Assembly: GCA_024811115.1 (NCBI GenBank)
Contig: JAKOGH010000685.1
Span: 1 to 64,000 of the forward strand
DNA from: Terana coerulea
Lineage: Eukaryota > Basidiomycota > Agaricomycetes > Polyporales > Phanerochaetaceae
Length of the DNA: 64,000 bases
Direction of reading: 5' to 3'
Every line of letters starts with the position of its first letter. Positions within the stretch are counted from its first letter, which is position 1. The position numbers and the translations under genes were made by a program. Shown here in pieces: positions 43,648 to 55,918 of this stretch. The notes below the pieces were generated by a model. It was not told the origin of the DNA and searched no databases. It was given only the letters and a program-made list of their open reading frames with translations.

Positions 43648-45518
43648 ATGTGTCCCGATACGTCGCGTAGGCAGACAACGTATTGTACATACCCTGGCTG
43701 CCTGAAGCAGGTGTGGCAGGATCCAGATGGTAGCTTCTCGCAGTTTTGTGGGAAAACACACCGTGACGGCATGACCAGGATGGTCGACCAAGCCTCTGTG
43801 TGCAAGGTACACTTGCACATAGCTCTTCTCGCACATCTCTGCTCACACTCGTTTCACAGAACTGCCACGCAAGACCCGTATATGTCGAAAACGGACGTGG
43901 TATGTACTTCTATCTGTCCTACTACCTAGCGGAGCCCCAGGCTGATCGATAACATAGCCCACCAGTTCTGCGGTCTCCGCTGCGCTAAGGCCTACAAAAT
44001 CAGTCCCCAGCCGCCGCCAAGCCCTGCAAATGACCAATACGAAGTCATTTGTAGACTTGTCGGCTGCAGTAGACCGGCCTACATAGACCGCAACGGAACT
44101 GTCGGCGAATACTGCTCGAAGGCACACCGCGCGTACGTGCCTTTCCCTCGATATACGTTCTCATTCTAACTTGGATGTGTCGTTAGTAAGGCTGTACATG
44201 CCGATGGTGCAGAAGCGTGCCTGTTGTAAGTTTCTGGAACACTGTTCAATCCATAGGTTGAAGTGCTGACAACTGTCATGGGCTGATAGCTGCTCTCTGT
44301 TGCCAAAGGCAACTGTCAATAGTCGGGAAAGTGATTTTTGTTCCAAGCAGTGTGCCGACGATGCGTTGGACGCAGGTGAGCAAAAGCATCGCTCGCCTAA
44401 CCTTGCTCTTGGTGGCCTTACAGCAAATCTTCCAGCTCCAATTCTACTTTATATACCGGAGACTCACAAGGCCTATCAAAGCAGTAAGTTTCTGACTGTT
44501 TTGTAGCCCTATTTTTTTAGCCTACCTGAACGCGTCGCGTATCAGTCGTAGATCAATTCACGTCCCAGTGGAAGCATTCGAACACGCCTCCAACCATTGT
44601 CAACGTATGCGTAGTTTACGGATTCATCGCTTAGCTCTTGGTCTGACACCGCCCACAGGTCTTCAAGGTTTATAGCTCCAGGAAACACAGTGGCCACTTT
44701 GCACGCTACCAGTGAGCTTTGCGTGTTCTTTTGCACTTGTGGTTGATTAGATCGACATGCTATGCAGACTCGCGGTTGAGCGCCGCACCGGTCTCACGGA
44801 CGGGAATACCTGCCGCCGTTGGCACGGTACAGTTCGCACTTGCCGTCTTGGGGATGATCCGAAGATAACCAACTTCTGCTTGATGAGTGATTGCTCTTTG
44901 TGCAGCATTCTTCGAGTAAGCACTGGCAGCCGCTCATTAGCAGGCAGTCGTCCGTGATGACTGGCTGTATCCTTCAGAGTTCATTTGAGTTGGCCCGAGC
45001 AGGGAGCAACATCAACTTTGGTCGATTCGGAGCAGGGATCTACACTTCTGCTACGTCTTCCAAGGTTGGCGTTTTTGTATTGTGAGAGGACAGTATTAAT
45101 CACAACTATCTAGGCCAATGACTACATTCAGGAGCGGGGCGGCTCGAACTACCGTGCGATGCTGTTGAACAAGGTAGTCATGGGCAAGACTATCAAGTTG
45201 TACACTAATAACGACACGCTGACCTCGGTAAGCACAATGATATACTCTTTTTCGAGTACTTAACTCATCCATCACTCCTTGTACAGCCTCCTGCGGGCTG
45301 CGACTCAGTGATAGGTGAGCCTGGTCATGATCTGAACTATGATGAAAGCATCGGTGAGCAATATTACTATTTATCGTGACTTCCTTTCTAAAAGCGCATG
45401 TGAAATTAGTTTACACCGTACGTCTTCAACTAAAGCTCTCATGAACATCTGACTTCATCTTTGTGTATAGAATGAGGCCATACGTCCTTCATATCTCATC
45501 ATATTCAACGCCCCGTAA
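43648..45518 (+). CDS. Cys-rich-finger protein with C-terminal PARP catalytic domain
   Basis: About nine or ten short exons. The N-terminal half holds four Cys/His modules of about 30 residues: YCTYPGCLKQVW with FCGKTHRDG; VCKNCHARPVYV with FCGLRCAKAY; ICRLVGCSRPAYI with YCSKAHRA; and CLCCSLLPKATV with FCSKQCADDA. They alternate CxxxxC/CxxxH and CxxC/CxxxC, as zinc-binding pairs would. The C-terminal part is a PARP fold: RRWHGTVRTCRLGDD supplies the His, GRFGAGIYTSATSSKANDY the Tyr, and NYDESIVYTNEAIRPSYLII the Glu of the H-Y-E triad. ADP-ribosyl transfer from NAD is the expected reaction. The target is unknown. It shares an upstream region with the NADAR gene. Intron positions near 44500-44760 are the least certain. 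Confidence 0.8.
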
Positions 45519-45689
45519 GCAAGTATGGATACTGGCGGGGTCAATGAAACATATGCACGACACGATCTACTCAGGCACTTACATAGTCCCTTATTCTTAA
45601 CCTGCACTGGCCAACCATGTGTTTGAATGAATTGCTCGTACGCCCAAATACATGCAGTTTGCGCGGATAGCCCGCCTAGTTATTTACAT

Positions 45690-48346
45690 TTAGAACGACC
45701 CAAACGCCACCCGGCCGTCCACCACAGTCGCTTTCACCTTGGCCTTCAGGATCTCCTCCACGGGAGTATCTTCACTGACAATATCCCGGTCGAGAACGAC
45801 GTAGTCGGCCTTCTTGCCGGGGCGCAACGAGCCCAGATGGTCTTCTGAGAAAGAAGCGTATGCGGCGTCGAGCGTCATGCCCTTCAGGGCCTGAGCGCGG
45901 GTAAGCTTCTCGTGTGAGTACCTGAAACGAGGATAAGCACATAGAAGTGGAAGGAGTTGAGATCGGGGGACGTACCATCCGCCAGGTCCATGCGGGCTTT
46001 TCCCGTGAACGTCAAGACGTGCTATTGCAGCGTAGAAGCCAAGCAGCGGATTGATGCCTGTAGCGAACCGTCAAGGCAAACGTCACTCAAACAGGGACCG
46101 CCGGCATACCTTCCACAGGGAAATCAGAGCCAAGCGGCAAGACGTTGGCCGGAGAGCCTCTAATATCCATGGGTAAACAGCGACGGGATACGGTACTTCA
46201 CGAAGCATACCGCAACAGCGTCTGGTACGCGTATGCACCTTTGATACGTTCAGGTCCCTTGTACGGAGTCAGTATTGCTAGTGATCTGTGGACCATCTAA
46301 CACGCTTACAATCCGAGTTTCAGCGTACCACATATCGCTCGTACTAGTATCGGAGGATGTCAGCAGCAGTAGTGAGATGAGAGCGGATTGCCCTACGCAT
46401 GCGTCGGCTGCACGCTGGTGATGACTGCAAATCGTGAGCTGGCGGTATAGTTAATCATAGGGAAGTTTGACTTACTCCCAAGCTGGCTGGCTCTCTTCAA
46501 GTCCCCTAGGCGCATAATCTGAGCATGCTCGATCCTAGGTCTCCGGCGCTCGGCGATGGTCAGGATGTCTTCTCCAGTCTGTTCGCTTTCCTCCGTCAAG
46601 AGCTTCTCGAAAATGTCCAAGACGACTTTGTTCGCGCGATCGCCGATGCAGTGGATGTTCTGGATGAGTAGTAAGCTTCAGGAAGAGGGTAAGACGGAAA
46701 GCTCGTACAGTCTGCCAGTCATCCTTCCAGAACTGTTGTACGAGGTTCGCAAGCTCGTCCGGTGTGCAACGCATGATGCCCTTGGTGTTAGGCTTGTCAG
46801 AGTAAGGCTCGATGAGAGCGGCTCCCCATGAGCCTAGAGCACCTTGTGGATAGGGGGTTTCAGCAATGAACACGACGCGAACCCAAAATGGAGCATACCG
46901 TCCGTGAATAGCTTGACGCTCTTGATGTTGAGGCGTTCGTCAGTTCCATATTCCTCGAGTCTTGGTATCTGGTCGCCCCAGTAGGTTGTGTTCTCCAAGT
47001 TGCCCATAGCATACAATCGAATCTGTCCGATAAAGTTGAGTGCACTGCCAATAGCAAACAAACGAATCACTAACCGGGAGGCGACCCTCATCAGCTAACC
47101 TAATAGAGTCGTTATGACTGAGTGAACAGGAGACGGCGCGTCATGCGTACTTTTGGAAGACGTCGATAAACTCCGGCGAGGCCCATGCGTCGTGGACGCT
47201 CGTGAGACCAACACTCAACACGTCTTCAACGGCTTTCTCGAGATAGCTCTCGATTTGCAAGGGCGTCCATACCGGGACCGCTACTAGAGCCATTGCATTG
47301 TCCAAAAAGATGCCTAAAGTCGGTGTTTAGAACAGATGAATATATGCAAGGACGCGAGCATTCATGAAGCTCACGAACCGGTAGGTTCTCCGTTTTCATC
47401 TCTGATTATTTCCCCGCCAGCAATCTCGTCATTGGACGGCCAACGCCCTCCTGGAAGCTGTTCTTGCGACAATTCAAGGGCTCGTGGAGATACCCATATG
47501 CCATGACCGTCTGTCCTGGCTGAGAGAAATAGGCCGACCAGCCAGGAGTTCACGAGAGGCAAGGTGAGCCTAAATGGCAGTGAGACAAAAAGTACATGAT
47601 ACAGCATACACACGTTACATACAGCCGTAGGAAACTCTCCTGTCCAATTCTTCCACCGTGTCTGATCCCATCCCCATCCCCGAATCCACTCAGAAGGTAA
47701 CATCTCCGGGTGAGCGCGAACGTAGGCTTCCAGGACATCGAGGGTTTCATCCAACGTTTGAGGGCCGTCCAACGGAAGGTTGACTTTGAAGCCATATTCG
47801 ACCAGATGCGCGTGAGCATCGGTGAGCCCTGGTACGACAATACTTCCTTCAGGGGCCTGATAAATATTCAACGATTTCTTCGCTTTAGGTTCTCCCCCGT
47901 AGAACTTCTTGACCACCTCTTCCTGGTATTCGTCCCATTTTATCTCGATCTCCTCTGCACTAAGGGTTAGCAAGAAGGTGTACCTCAGGCAAGCTAAAAG
48001 ACGCACCGCGCGTTCCTATCGCGAGAATCTCGTCCTTGCGTATAACAATGCAATCTACGTTCGGCTGGTGCTCCTCGACCGTATATATCTTACCTGCCTC
48101 GGCGCACAGGCCATACGACTCTGGAAGCTTCGCGGAACCCGCCCCATTTTCTTCTACGCTCGGCTTCAGAAACCCAGGTGTGTAAAGCACATAGGAGGCC
48201 CCGGCAAGCAGTGCAGCTGCGAGCAACCACGCAATATAGGAACCAGCATTGGAGGTCGTCTGCTGGGAGTCTCTCGCCGGAGTCAAGCTTGGTGCGGAAG
48301 GGTTGGCAGTAGGATCCTCCTTGGAAACTTGATGCTTTGTATCCAT
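45690..48346 (-). CDS. Membrane-anchored amidohydrolase (amidohydrolase 3 family)
   Basis: The start at 48346 (MDTKHQVSKED) is followed by one membrane helix (SYIAWLLAAALLAGASYVLY), so the enzyme faces away from the cytosol on a membrane. The metal-binding HxH is in PGLTDAHAHLVEYGF. Later parts are ARTDGHGIWVSPRALEL, GLTSVHDAWASPEFIDVFQ, NIHCIGDRANKVVLD, RIEHAQIM, LPLGSDFPVEGINPL and RPGKKADYVVLDRD. Together these match the family of N-substituted formamide-type and dipeptide-type amidohydrolases. The substrate cannot be told. At least eight introns; junctions that I checked (for example at 48005) are in phase. It is convergent with the PARP gene. Confidence 0.8.
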
Positions 48347-48969
48347 TCTTCGCCTGGCCATCCACGAGAGTGTTACACTTTCATTCGGAGGTATGAGCTC
48401 GAGAGAGACATGGCTCACGACGGCGCCTACACGCGCACTTCTGTCACCAGACTTCTTTGATGTCCACCCAGAAAGGCAGCTCCTGCGGTTGCAGCACCCT
48501 TGTCCGTCCCGAGCGAGGGGTGCCAGGGAGGGCCTGGACTACTCTAACTACCTTTGCACCGAACATCATAGCCCGTATATCCTCACCGAGTATTGAGCCT
48601 CATCCGCGCCCTCCCAGCACTCTCAGTATGAAACACAGAAGACAGAAGAAAGAAAGTAACAATCTGACAGTGATGACGCGATGAATATTCGCCCATTCTT
48701 CACACCTAGCATGTTCTGCTTTGCACTTCGTTTTGACTGGAGTTCCTGGAAGTGACCAGCAGTACGGCGTATACATACAAGGATGCAGTGAGCGAAAGAG
48801 ACGGAGATGAGAGATAAGAGATGAGCAAACGAGAACGAGACTTGAGGGACGAGAAAGCTAGCGAGAGAAACAGAGACGAGCAAGAGCATGAGGACTAGTC
48901 ACAATACGAGACAATGACAAGAAGATACGCAATGACCGTGCAATCGGCGGGTCTTGTCGACCAGGCCAA
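48347..48969. other. Intergenic, no gene seen
   Basis: The stretch has purine-rich low-complexity DNA near 48780-48890. No supported gene. Confidence 0.5.
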
Positions 48970-51900
48970 TCACTGCCAGTAGCCCTGCTGCCTGGGCTGG
49001 TACGAGTACGAGTTGCCGTCCGAGTAGCCTTGCGGGTAGCCAAGGTGTCCTTGTGGGCCCTGGCCCTGGGGCTGGTGCTGCTGTCCCTGACCAGCCTGCG
49101 GGCCCGCGTTGGCATTGCCAGAGAACCGCTGGGCGCCATAGAAGCCGCCCTGGGGCTGCTGCACGCTGCCGCGGCCCTGCTGCTGGGCACCTTGGCCAAC
49201 ACCCGCGCCGACGTCCTTCGCGTTGCCGCCGTACGGCTTGTACGCCGCCTCGGGCGAGCCTGTGGATCGCTGGCCGAGGGGCGCGGCCGACGACGGGCCC
49301 GAGCTCTGCCCGAGGCCCATGAAGCCCTGCCCGCTACCGCCGTACAACTGCTTGCCGTACTCGTTCGACGGCAGCCCGCTCACGCTCTGCCCGTGGCTGT
49401 GTTGGTTGTAGTCGATGTCGCCGTACGGGCTTGACGAATGCTGCTGGCCATACAGGCTCTGTCCGTAAGGCGACTGCGGCTGTACGGATGCTTGCTTCGC
49501 CGCGGGTGAAGGCGCGGACTGAGGACCGGGCGGACCCTGGAACACGGTGGGGTACTTGACGAACGGTTGCGGCACCGAGTATCCCGAGTTGTACGGTGAT
49601 CCGTAGTACTGGTTCTGAGGGTAAGGCGTGTAGTAGTAGGGGAGCGGTGGCGGGTAGCTTTGCTGGGGACCCTGGCCGCCGGGCTGGGCTTGGTTGCCCG
49701 ACTGGCTTGACTGCGGCAGCTGCTGGGATGGTTGAGCGTTGGCTGGAGGAAGGCCAGGGGCGCCATGCGGCTGTTGCGGCGCGCCAGGCAGGCCCTTGAT
49801 GTCTTCGTGACCAAGGACGCCACGGTTGCCGAACCCAGTCGGGCCGGAATAGGAATCGTAGAAGTTCTGCATAAAGATTCAGTAAATACGATATGAATCG
49901 CGGGTAAAGAAAGACGTACCCTCTGGTTGTCCTGACTATATTGATAGTCACCTCCGCCAAACCCGCTGAGGTGGGAGCCTTGGCTTTGGTGACCCAGTTG
50001 ACCAGAGAGCTGGCCGAAAGAGCCGTAAGGGCCATCCTGGCTCTGAGACGCAGACACCGGGGGCGTCGGTGTGTGGAAGTATGGGGGCTGCTCCTGCTGG
50101 CGGAAGTAGGACGAATGGCCAGAGGCACTCTGCTGGGGTGCATGTGGGGATTGAGAAGCTTGCTGGTTCTGAGGATCAAGGTGTGTGGGCAAGCCGTGCT
50201 GCGCATATTGCTGGTGTTGGGACAAGAGTCCTTGCGACTGAGCGGGCTGCTGCGCATGTTGCTGTGGGAGTGCTGGTGGGGCGGCTGGGATGTTGTGGTG
50301 CGAATATGAAGAAATGTTCGAAGCGGATGCAGAAGACTGAGGCTGAGCAACGACTTGAGCGGGGATAGCGGGCTGCGACAATGACGAGGCTAAACCGGCA
50401 GGGACCTGGTGTTGTGCAGACGGAAGGGGCGCGGGTGCCGAGATTTGAGGCTGTTGCTGGACTTGAGCTTGCTGAGGGATGCCTTGCTGGAAAAGACCTG
50501 GCGCGCCGGAAACAGGAGGTTGAATTGGAGGTGAGGTGACAGCGGCGCTGGACTCTGGCGCCTGGGTCTGAACTTGCAAAGCGGGTGGTTGTGATGGCTG
50601 AGGCGGGACCTGCGGCTCAGAAGCAGCGACGGGCGCGGGCGCGGGCTGGGATGTTGGCTCAGCTGTTGGTTCTTGTCTGCGAGTGACGTTAGGATATAAA
50701 CTCAGTACTCAGACGACTGTGACATACGAAGTTGCCTCGAGGTCGTCACCGCCCAAGTTCAAGCTACCGAACTGCATCCCCACCTTCTCAAGGCTACCAT
50801 AGTTCCCACCAGGCATAACTACCGCTTGATCGGGTTTGAACTTGTGCCTATGCGCAGCAGACGTTGGCCTGGTGTGCTGAGCTGGGGTTGCTGGTTTGAT
50901 GGGAGCTGGCGCCTGGACAGCGTCATGCTTCAGGCTGGATGGCTGCAGAGGCGGCGGGATTGCGGAAAGAATGCGCTCTTCCGGCTGGGGGGCGGGTGCT
51001 GGCACAGGCGCAGCAACTGGAGCGGGCTCTTCTTCTTTGGGTTTCTCCTCTTCCTGTAGCACAGGCTCTGGAGCATGCTGAGCGGGCTCATCGTCCCACG
51101 TGGGCGCCTGTACAGTCGTTGGTTCCTCCCATCCTTGCGCGGCTGGTTCCGGTTGAGGCGAGGGCTGTACTGGCTCAGGAGCTGGCGCTGGTTGAGAAGC
51201 GGGCGCTGGCGCCGGAGCAGAAGCAGTTGAAGGAGCGGGTGCGGCAGAGGCAGGAGCAGGCGGAGGAGGTGCAGGCTTATCTTGAGGTCTGTAAAGTGAT
51301 AGATTCAGGTAAATCAAAGCTCAGTTCACCACAGACGATGAGAGCTTACTTGGCGATTTGCGCCCAAGATAGCTTCGAGGTCGCCGGAGTTTTTGTGAGG
51401 GACTTGGCAGCAGATGGCGCTGTAACGGACGGGACAGGCGTGGGCGCACCATTCGCAGTGGTATCGCCTCCCCATGTAGCGGGCGTGCTTGTTGCTTCCG
51501 TGGATGGCTCAGCAGCGGGGCCATCCTCAACGGGCTTAACACCGTTAACGTCTGTAGCAGCCGAATCTACAGCCGGAGCATCTTCTGCCGCCTTCGGCAC
51601 AGCAACTTCGCCGTTCTTCTTGCTGACGGGCCGTCCATTTGTATCTTGGTGACCCCCACGCGCGAACGTACCGCGAGCAGCACCACCTCGCCCAGGACCA
51701 CCGCGACCACCGCGACCACCACGGGCACCACGAGATTCGCCCCTGTCCCGGTTGCCTGGTTGGTCCTTTGAGACCGCATGCGGAACAGTGGCACCTTTCT
51801 TGTCCTTCTTGCGGTGGACAGCACCCCACTGCTCAGCGTGACCTGTAGTTACGTGTTGAGTGTCGGAGACGTATGTTCCAAACATCTAAACTCGCCTTCG

Positions 51901-52138
51901 CTGATTCGGGTTGCCGCAAGTTGAACATCGCCATTTACATCATTCAGAACAGACTGGAGGTCTTTCAAAGCCCGGGTAATATGTCAAATGGATGGTCGTA
52001 TGCCGGGTAACTGCAAGAATCACCTTCGTTTGACCATGTAGGGAAGAATTCTTGTAATTGCGATGCTTGCTTGTGGTACTTTTCAGTGGCAGGCTCTGCA
52101 TTGCCTTGCGGTCTGCGGTAGGTGGATGAATTGTACAT
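48970..52138 (-). CDS. DEF1: Def1-like protein (RNA polymerase II degradation factor) with CUE-like domain
   Basis: The start at 52138 encodes MYNSSTYRRPQGNAEP, then a CUE-like three-helix region split over introns: LQEFFPTWSNEDLQSVLND, VNGDVQLAATRISEGHAEQW and GAVHRKKDKKG. That order is the signature of Def1, which in yeast helps to ubiquitylate and remove stalled RNA polymerase II. The rest is low complexity: an RGG stretch, long Ala/Pro/Glu runs and a very long Gln/Pro/Ser/Tyr-rich tail ending SYSYQPRQQGYWQ, as in known Def1 proteins. One intron (51895-51843) uses a GC donor. The total length is near 950 residues. The naming rests on the CUE part and overall layout. Confidence 0.8.
51843..51895 (-). 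other. GC-AG intron in the Def1-like gene
   Basis: The donor GCGAGT follows GAAG and the acceptor is TACAG, in a 53-nt intron. The join restores RISEGHAEQW, which is conserved in the family. Confidence 0.65.
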
Positions 52139-52574
52139 TCCTCGTACTTTTGCTGTACGCTGCAAAACGAGGTGGAAGGGTGAAGCTGAGTTTGGAAATG
52201 CCGCCCGAGGCGTCACAGTCAGTTCATTACTTGCTTCGGGCCGGCTGTGACGTTAGGGCCGGCCGAAAAGTAAGCCTTGCTGCCGGACGCTCAGCGAATC
52301 GACCGGAGCTCCGGAGCCTAATTAGACCGAAAGGGGGTTGCCAAGGGTTATCCCAGACTTGTCGCCGAATATTGTCGAGCTGAAACTCCTCCACCGCAAA
52401 CATCATCTGCCTACTATATGTTACTCGTTGCCATCATCGCTGTCGAACAAATCGCCTGAGGATCTGCAACGCAGCAGCTCTCGACTCATTCTCTCATATC
52501 TCTGCTTTCTCTTTCAGTATTTATTGCTTAACACCTGTCCCTGCCGAATCGCACAGCCTGCTCGCAGCCTCCAG
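52139..52574. other. Divergent upstream region, no gene seen
   Basis: The interval separates the Def1-like and phosphatase genes. The frame of the phosphatase is open upstream to 52338, but the stretch has an untranslated-leader look. Confidence 0.5.
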
Positions 52575-55081
52575 ATGTCCAAACGTCCACCGAATCTTTC
52601 CTTGCAGATCGCCAAGCGACCACCAGCCAAGACCGTGATAGAGCTGCCAACACCCGTGGAAGAACCGCAGAATGCTGTTGTATTACAGGAGGACGAAGAC
52701 GAGGAATACCGATCTTCCTCGCCGTCATCTGGCTCTTCTGAATCTCCTCCGGTATACCTGAACCCACAGGGGGATGTGTTCGAAAGCGGTGACCTATCCA
52801 AAGACCTGGAGTTGTTGGAGAAATTACGTCGTAGCGTGCACAACAATCTCCGTCTACGACCTATCCGGTCGGCTTCGGGATCAGCACGTAGCCAGCACTC
52901 TTCAAAAGGCGCGCCGTCGTCCTCACAGTCTTCTGATTCGCCTCTGGATTCTGTGACAGACTTAGGCGAAGACCGTACACCAAGTCCGGACTCTGCTTTC
53001 ACCCCGGCCAGTGCGTACTTCACACCGCTAACGGAGTTTAGAGCAACACCCCTTAGTGCCTTCTATCCTTCCCGCAACCCCTCGACTGATACATCTTTGC
53101 ATAACCCACAACCTCAGGCTGTCCAGAAGCCGTCAGCGACACCTGCACAAGGCATCAGTCCAGCACTCCTCCTCGCCCGAGTAACCTCTCCGACCAGACC
53201 GTTACTCGTCGATACCCGTCCGGTCGCCTCATTCCTTAGATCCCACCTACGGCACAGTGTCAACCTCGCCATCCCCTCCCTTGTCCTTCGTCGCTCACGG
53301 AAGCCGGCTGGCGCGTTTCAGTCGCTTGATGCCCTGCGCCAATATATCACCACGAACGACGGCAAGCGAGAGTGGGATGATTTGATGTCAGGGCACGACT
53401 GGGATGGGGACGTGATTGTTTACGACGAGATTATGTTGGAAAAGGACCGACAGAACCACCAAGCGACCCCGTGGGCTGTCATGGACGTCGTAGCACCGCT
53501 TCTGCATCACGGTGGCGTCGACTATCTCGAAGGAGGGCTTGCGGCTGCGCGGAAACACTCGTACCTCTCGGAGCTACTAGTCGCGGATGCGGGCACATCT
53601 GATGCAAGGGACGCCTTGCAGGAACTCAGCCCGGCCCCGGTGCTACCAAGTGCGGCGGCCAGCTCTTCAAAAAGGCTCCAAGGCGGCTTCGGTTCGCTGG
53701 ACATAAACGTTGGATCGCGCTCAAAGGCATACCCCGAATTCGAGCATCCCGCGCCGTCGCCGCAACCTATGATGCCTGCTGCCATCTGGAATCCACAATA
53801 TGAAGACAGTCCTTCCCCTGCACCTTCGGCGCTTTCATTCTCCCGCCCACAACCGCCTCGCCGGCCGAGCATACCCACACTGCGGAGGATAGACACCGAT
53901 CGCAGCGCTTCGGCCCTACCGAAGTTGCAGGTCCCAACTCCCCAGTCGAACTCGAACGCTCTATCCGCCCCACCCACGAATGGAACAGGAAGGAAGTCCC
54001 GCTCGCGCTCGCCTTCTCACCTTACCCTTGTCCACTCAAATCACTCACATATTTCCCCGCCCCTATCCGCGATACTACTGTCCCCGCCGACTCGACTAGG
54101 CAACGAGCTGCTTCCACCCCCTTCCCCGTCATTTGCGCAACCTACCACACCACGCTCCCCTCTCACGCCTATTCCACGCTCACCTGCCACTGCTCGACCT
54201 GAAATGGACCAACCGCCAACGACAGAGGAACCTTTTCCCGAGTTCACACTATCAACTATTTTACCAAACTTCCTGTTCCTGGGCCCAGAGCTCACTTCGG
54301 AGGAGCATGTCGAGGCTTTGTTTGCAGCCGGTGTCAGGCGCATCATAAACATTGCGGCCGAATGCGATGACGACCACGGCTTACGCTTACGCGAGCGTTT
54401 CGAACGATACGCGCATATACCTATGCGAGATACCGTGGAGGAAGACAATATTACTCGTGGTGTCCGGGAAGTTTGTAATATTCTCGGTGAGTCATGATGT
54501 CTCTCTCATGACGATTGAGCGACTGATCTTCCATAGACGATGCGAGGCTGCACTCTGCACCTACATATGTCCACTGCAAAGCAGGAAAGTCAAGATCGGT
54601 CACGGCCGTCATGGCATATCTCATCCATGCCAACCACTGGACGCTTTCCCAAGCGTACACCTTTGTCCTTGAGCGCCGCAAGGGCATTTCGCCCAACATC
54701 GGGTTCGTATCCGAGCTCATGACTTTCGAGGAGCAAGAGCTGGGCGGGAAGTCCGTCGGCGTCGTGAAGATGCCGCAGGCCGACCATGACGGTGAAAGCG
54801 CGCAGCAGGCAGGAGCGACGTCGTCAGGCAATTATTCCGTCGCCCTTGGAGGACGGCGGCCACAGCACTTGCGCGAGAGTTTGCCACCAGGCTTCTCAGC
54901 CAACCATTCCATGAACCTCGTACCGACGCTCGGTGACGTCGCGCAGCTCGGCGATTCGCAGCAGGAGATGGAAATTAAGGATGCTGAAGGGCGTTACCGC
55001 CACGCGAGGCGTGCGCCAGTGGACGAGGCAACCTTGCAGCCGATGAGACGAGTGAGCAAGGCTGGTTTGGAGAGTTTCTAG
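52575..55081 (+). CDS. Dual-specificity phosphatase with N-terminal rhodanese-like domain
   Basis: Exons 52575-54486 and 54537-55081 join in phase 1. A Ser/Pro-rich N-terminal region is followed by a rhodanese-like domain (PTRPLLVDTRPVASFLRSHL, VNLAIPSLVLRR, VIVYDE) of the kind found in MAP-kinase phosphatases as the kinase-binding part. A long Ser/Pro linker follows. The catalytic domain reads STILPNFLFLGPELTSEEHV and YVHCKAGKSRSVTAVMAYLI, with the HCxxGxSRS loop whole; Cys is the nucleophile, and an acidic DTVEED loop precedes it. It is likely to remove phosphate from the TxY loop of a MAP kinase. Which kinase is unknown; a role in the pheromone pathway is only a guess from the region. Confidence 0.9.
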
Positions 55082-55510
55082 GGTTATTCCCATTGGTTGT
55101 TTTTACACGTTGTCGTGCATCTGCTCCGCATACTACATATGATACCCTCGCATGTCGTTGTTTGTTTTTGGCGCACCAGTAGTGTTCTGGAACTCAGTCA
55201 TCGATCCATTTCAGGAGTGCGATTGGATTTCACTCCTTTCTTGATACTCTTGATGCTCAAAGCTCAGACTCCTTAAGCCTGATAGTAACGACAGAATCCA
55301 GAAGACATCACGAGCTCGTTCCGCCGGCAGATTAACACCTGAGAGAAGGATGGCAGTACTACAATGCAGGCGCCGGCTTTGTGGCGCTCTGCACGCTTAT
55401 TGCGCCGATTCACCAAGAATTCTTAGCATGTGCATGAATACCATTCCTTGACAACAACTGACTGCGTCCGGTCAAACATAAGCGCGTTTTATTTACTATG
55501 TCGCGAAAAA
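55082..55510. other. Intergenic, no gene seen
   Basis: The stretch lies between the phosphatase gene and the inverted-repeat element. Confidence 0.5.
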
Positions 55511-55594
55511 AGCTTACAGCTGTTTCGGGTTATAATGAGAAGCGCCTTTTTTTTCTCGCGCGCGAGGACCTTCCCAAAAAGGAATCTTCCGACT
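55511..55594 (+). repeat. Left terminal inverted repeat
   Basis: It begins AGCTTACAGCTG and ends in the CCGACTC segment. It contains the palindrome CGCGCGCG. Confidence 0.7.
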
Positions 55595-55918
55595 CTTGCC
55601 TTCCGACTGGACTGTGCGCATCTCGGGAACAGTGCTTGTAGCGAGTGTCAAAATGCTGGGAAGGTTCTCGGGCATATGTACGCGTCATCCTTGTATAACC
55701 AGAACTGGCAAAAGCGTCAATCTGACGCGGCCAGAACCTGAGTTGTGTACAAGTAGGGCAAAATGTGCAATTGACTGGATTTGCAGCGAGCACGAGACTC
55801 ATGTGCAGGGAAAATAAAATAAAATACATAACACATGCTCATAGAAGTCATATTTGTAGTATCAGCATGTTCCGGGCAATATTGAAGGGACGGTGCGTGC
55901 AGCAGGCTGCGGCAGGGA

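Noticed and set aside
49334..50350. A 338-codon frame over the Def1-like gene
   Set aside because: It is an out-of-frame reading of Gln/Pro-rich DNA; the true frame has the continuous Gln/Pro/Tyr tail.
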